Source: Halorubrum rubrum (GTDB lineage: Archaea; Halobacteriota; Halobacteria; Halobacteriales; Haloferacaceae). From it: a stretch of DNA of 64,000 nucleotides. Below, piece by piece: positions 63,121-64,000 of the stretch; the first letter of the stretch is position 1, and every line of letters starts with the position of its first letter. The stretch is taken from the NCBI RefSeq assembly GCF_024494685.1, contig NZ_JANHDM010000002.1, forward strand, positions 124,001 to 188,000, in the 5' to 3' direction. Made by a program: the position numbers and the translations under genes. A model generated the notes under the pieces. That model had not been told where the DNA came from. It did no database searches and was given only the letters and a program-made list of their open reading frames with translations.

Positions 63121-64000
63121 CCGACTCCACCCCCAGCTCGTCCGCCTTGTTCAGTCCCGGACCCGCGTGCTCCGAGAGGTTCGTCGGCGGCGCGCGCTCG
63201 CCGAGGAACCGCTCCTTCTCGTCGTCGGAGTCGAACTCCGACTCGAGGACGCGGTCGGCGATGCCGTCGACGTCGATGCCGTCCCCCTCGCCGGAGGAGA
63301 CCTTGATCGGCGAGGTTCCGTCCTCGCCGAACTCGAACTGGACGATACGCCCGGAGGTGTCCCGGACCGTGCCGTCGTACTGTGCCTCCAGCTCCGAGAG
63401 CGCGTTGATGAGCCGCCGCTGGAGGTAGCCGGACTTGGAGGTCCGGACCGCCGTGTCGACGAGCCCCTCGCGGCCGCCCATCGCGTGGAAGAAGAACTCC
63501 TCGGGCGTGAGCCCGCCGCGGTAGGAGTTCTCCACGAAGCCGTGCGCCTCCGCGGAGAGGTCGTCGGCCTCGTAGTGGGCAAGCGTGCGGTCCTCGTAGC
63601 CGCGGTTTATCCGCTCGCCGCGAACCGCCTGCTGGCCGACCGAACCGGCCATCTGCGTGAGGTTGAGCATCGAGCCGCGCGCACCCGAGCGGGCCATCAC
63701 GACCGCCGGGTTGTCGTCTCCGAAGTGCTGGTCGGCGATCTCGCCGGCGGAGTCGCGGGCCTTCCCGAGCGTCTGCATGATCTTCATCTCCAGCGTCTCG
63801 TCGACGCTGCGGCCGGGCAGCGACTCCAGCTCGCCCGCCCGATACGTCTCGATCAGCTCGTCGACGCGATCGTACGCGCTCCCGATCGCCTCGTCGACCT
63901 GCTCTTCGGCCGCCGAGGGGATCGATTCGTCGTCGATCCCGATCGAGAAGCCGAAGTGCATGATCGCCCGCATCGCGAGCGAGGCGATCTCGTTGATGAA
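63113..64000 (-). CDS. rpoA1: RNA polymerase subunit A' (Rpo1N), C-terminal part
   Basis: The frame stays open to the window end, so only the last 295 codons are seen. It includes [53 protein letters not shown] and [43 protein letters not shown], the funnel/bridge-helix region conserved in all A' subunits. The C terminus ([22 protein letters not shown]) is the natural A'/A'' split point, with an eight-base overlap onto rpoA2. Confidence 0.96.
   Translation of the reverse strand, partial: FINEIASLAMRAIMHFGFSIGIDDESIPSAAEEQVDEAIGSAYDRVDELIETYRAGELESLPGRSVDETLEMKIMQTLGKARDSAGEIADQHFGDDNPAVVMARSGARGSMLNLTQMAGSVGQQAVRGERINRGYEDRTLAHYEADDLSAEAHGFVENSYRGGLTPEEFFFHAMGGREGLVDTAVRTSKSGYLQRRLINALSELEAQYDGTVRDTSGRIVQFEFGEDGTSPIKVSSGEGDGIDVDGIADRVLESEFDSDDEKERFLGERAPPTNLSEHAGPGLNKADELGVESDD

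Overview
The window is a stretch of chromosome from an extremely halophilic archaeon of the class Halobacteria, most likely Halorubrum or a close relative. The evidence is the very high GC content with G or C at almost every third codon position, acidic proteins, twin-arginine lipoproteins, TATA boxes 26-30 nt upstream of start codons with almost no 5' leader (leaderless mRNAs), a CetZ tubulin, an archaeal lipid-backbone synthase, retinal/carotenoid genes, and the rpoA1-rpoA2-nusA-rps12-rps7 order. The genus rests only on remembered resemblance of an intergenic repeat to Halorubrum sequences and is not proven here. No rRNA, tRNA, CRISPR array, transposase or provirus was seen; this is core chromosome with accessory patches.

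Layout. 1-5241: tail of an unknown Gly/Ser-linker protein, thrC, and leuS of bacterial type. 5531-9355 (minus): three-gene operon of a receiver protein, a membrane HEAT-repeat protein and a GT2 glycosyltransferase with an unusual GGFVW-repeat tail. 9471-12009: riboflavin synthase, prenylglyceryl phosphate synthase, CetZ. 12085-22375 (plus): a type IV pilus-like secretion/assembly cluster (coiled-coil protein, small secreted protein, PilB-like ATPase, TadC/PilC-like membrane protein, several proteins with pseudopilin-like N termini, and a 1070-residue extracellular protein). 22372-28240: atypical SDR, membrane DHH phosphoesterase, small membrane proteins, an ABC-2 exporter, a zinc-ribbon protein and YbaK. 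28427-32688 (minus): thiamine-type ABC importer thiB-thiP-thiQ. 32817-36561: hisA and hisB flanking an APC transporter-UspA pair. 36672-43375: small proteins, lycopene cyclase-Blh (retinal synthesis), serB, 2H phosphoesterase, cytochrome P450. 43505-48283: soluble PAS transducer, uvrC, two-domain siroheme decarboxylase. 48364-54551: small proteins, TrpD2-like protein, nadE, NUDIX, DUF5787, CBS. 54851-54945: a candidate structured RNA. 54980-57636: dut and acnA. 57825-64000 (minus): rps7, rps12, a lipoprotein, nusA, rpoA2 with a 490-residue intein, and rpoA1 (cut by the window end).

The most interesting items are the pilus-like machine with its large extracellular component and matched promoters; the receiver/HEAT/glycosyltransferase operon; the untranslated double-hairpin RNA candidate next to dut; four copies of an interspersed hairpin-plus-tail repeat; the RNA polymerase intein; and two leader ORFs that overlap the starts of the genes behind them. 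Gene packing is tight: ATGA, GTGA and ATGACTGA stop/start overlaps recur, implying translational coupling inside operons.
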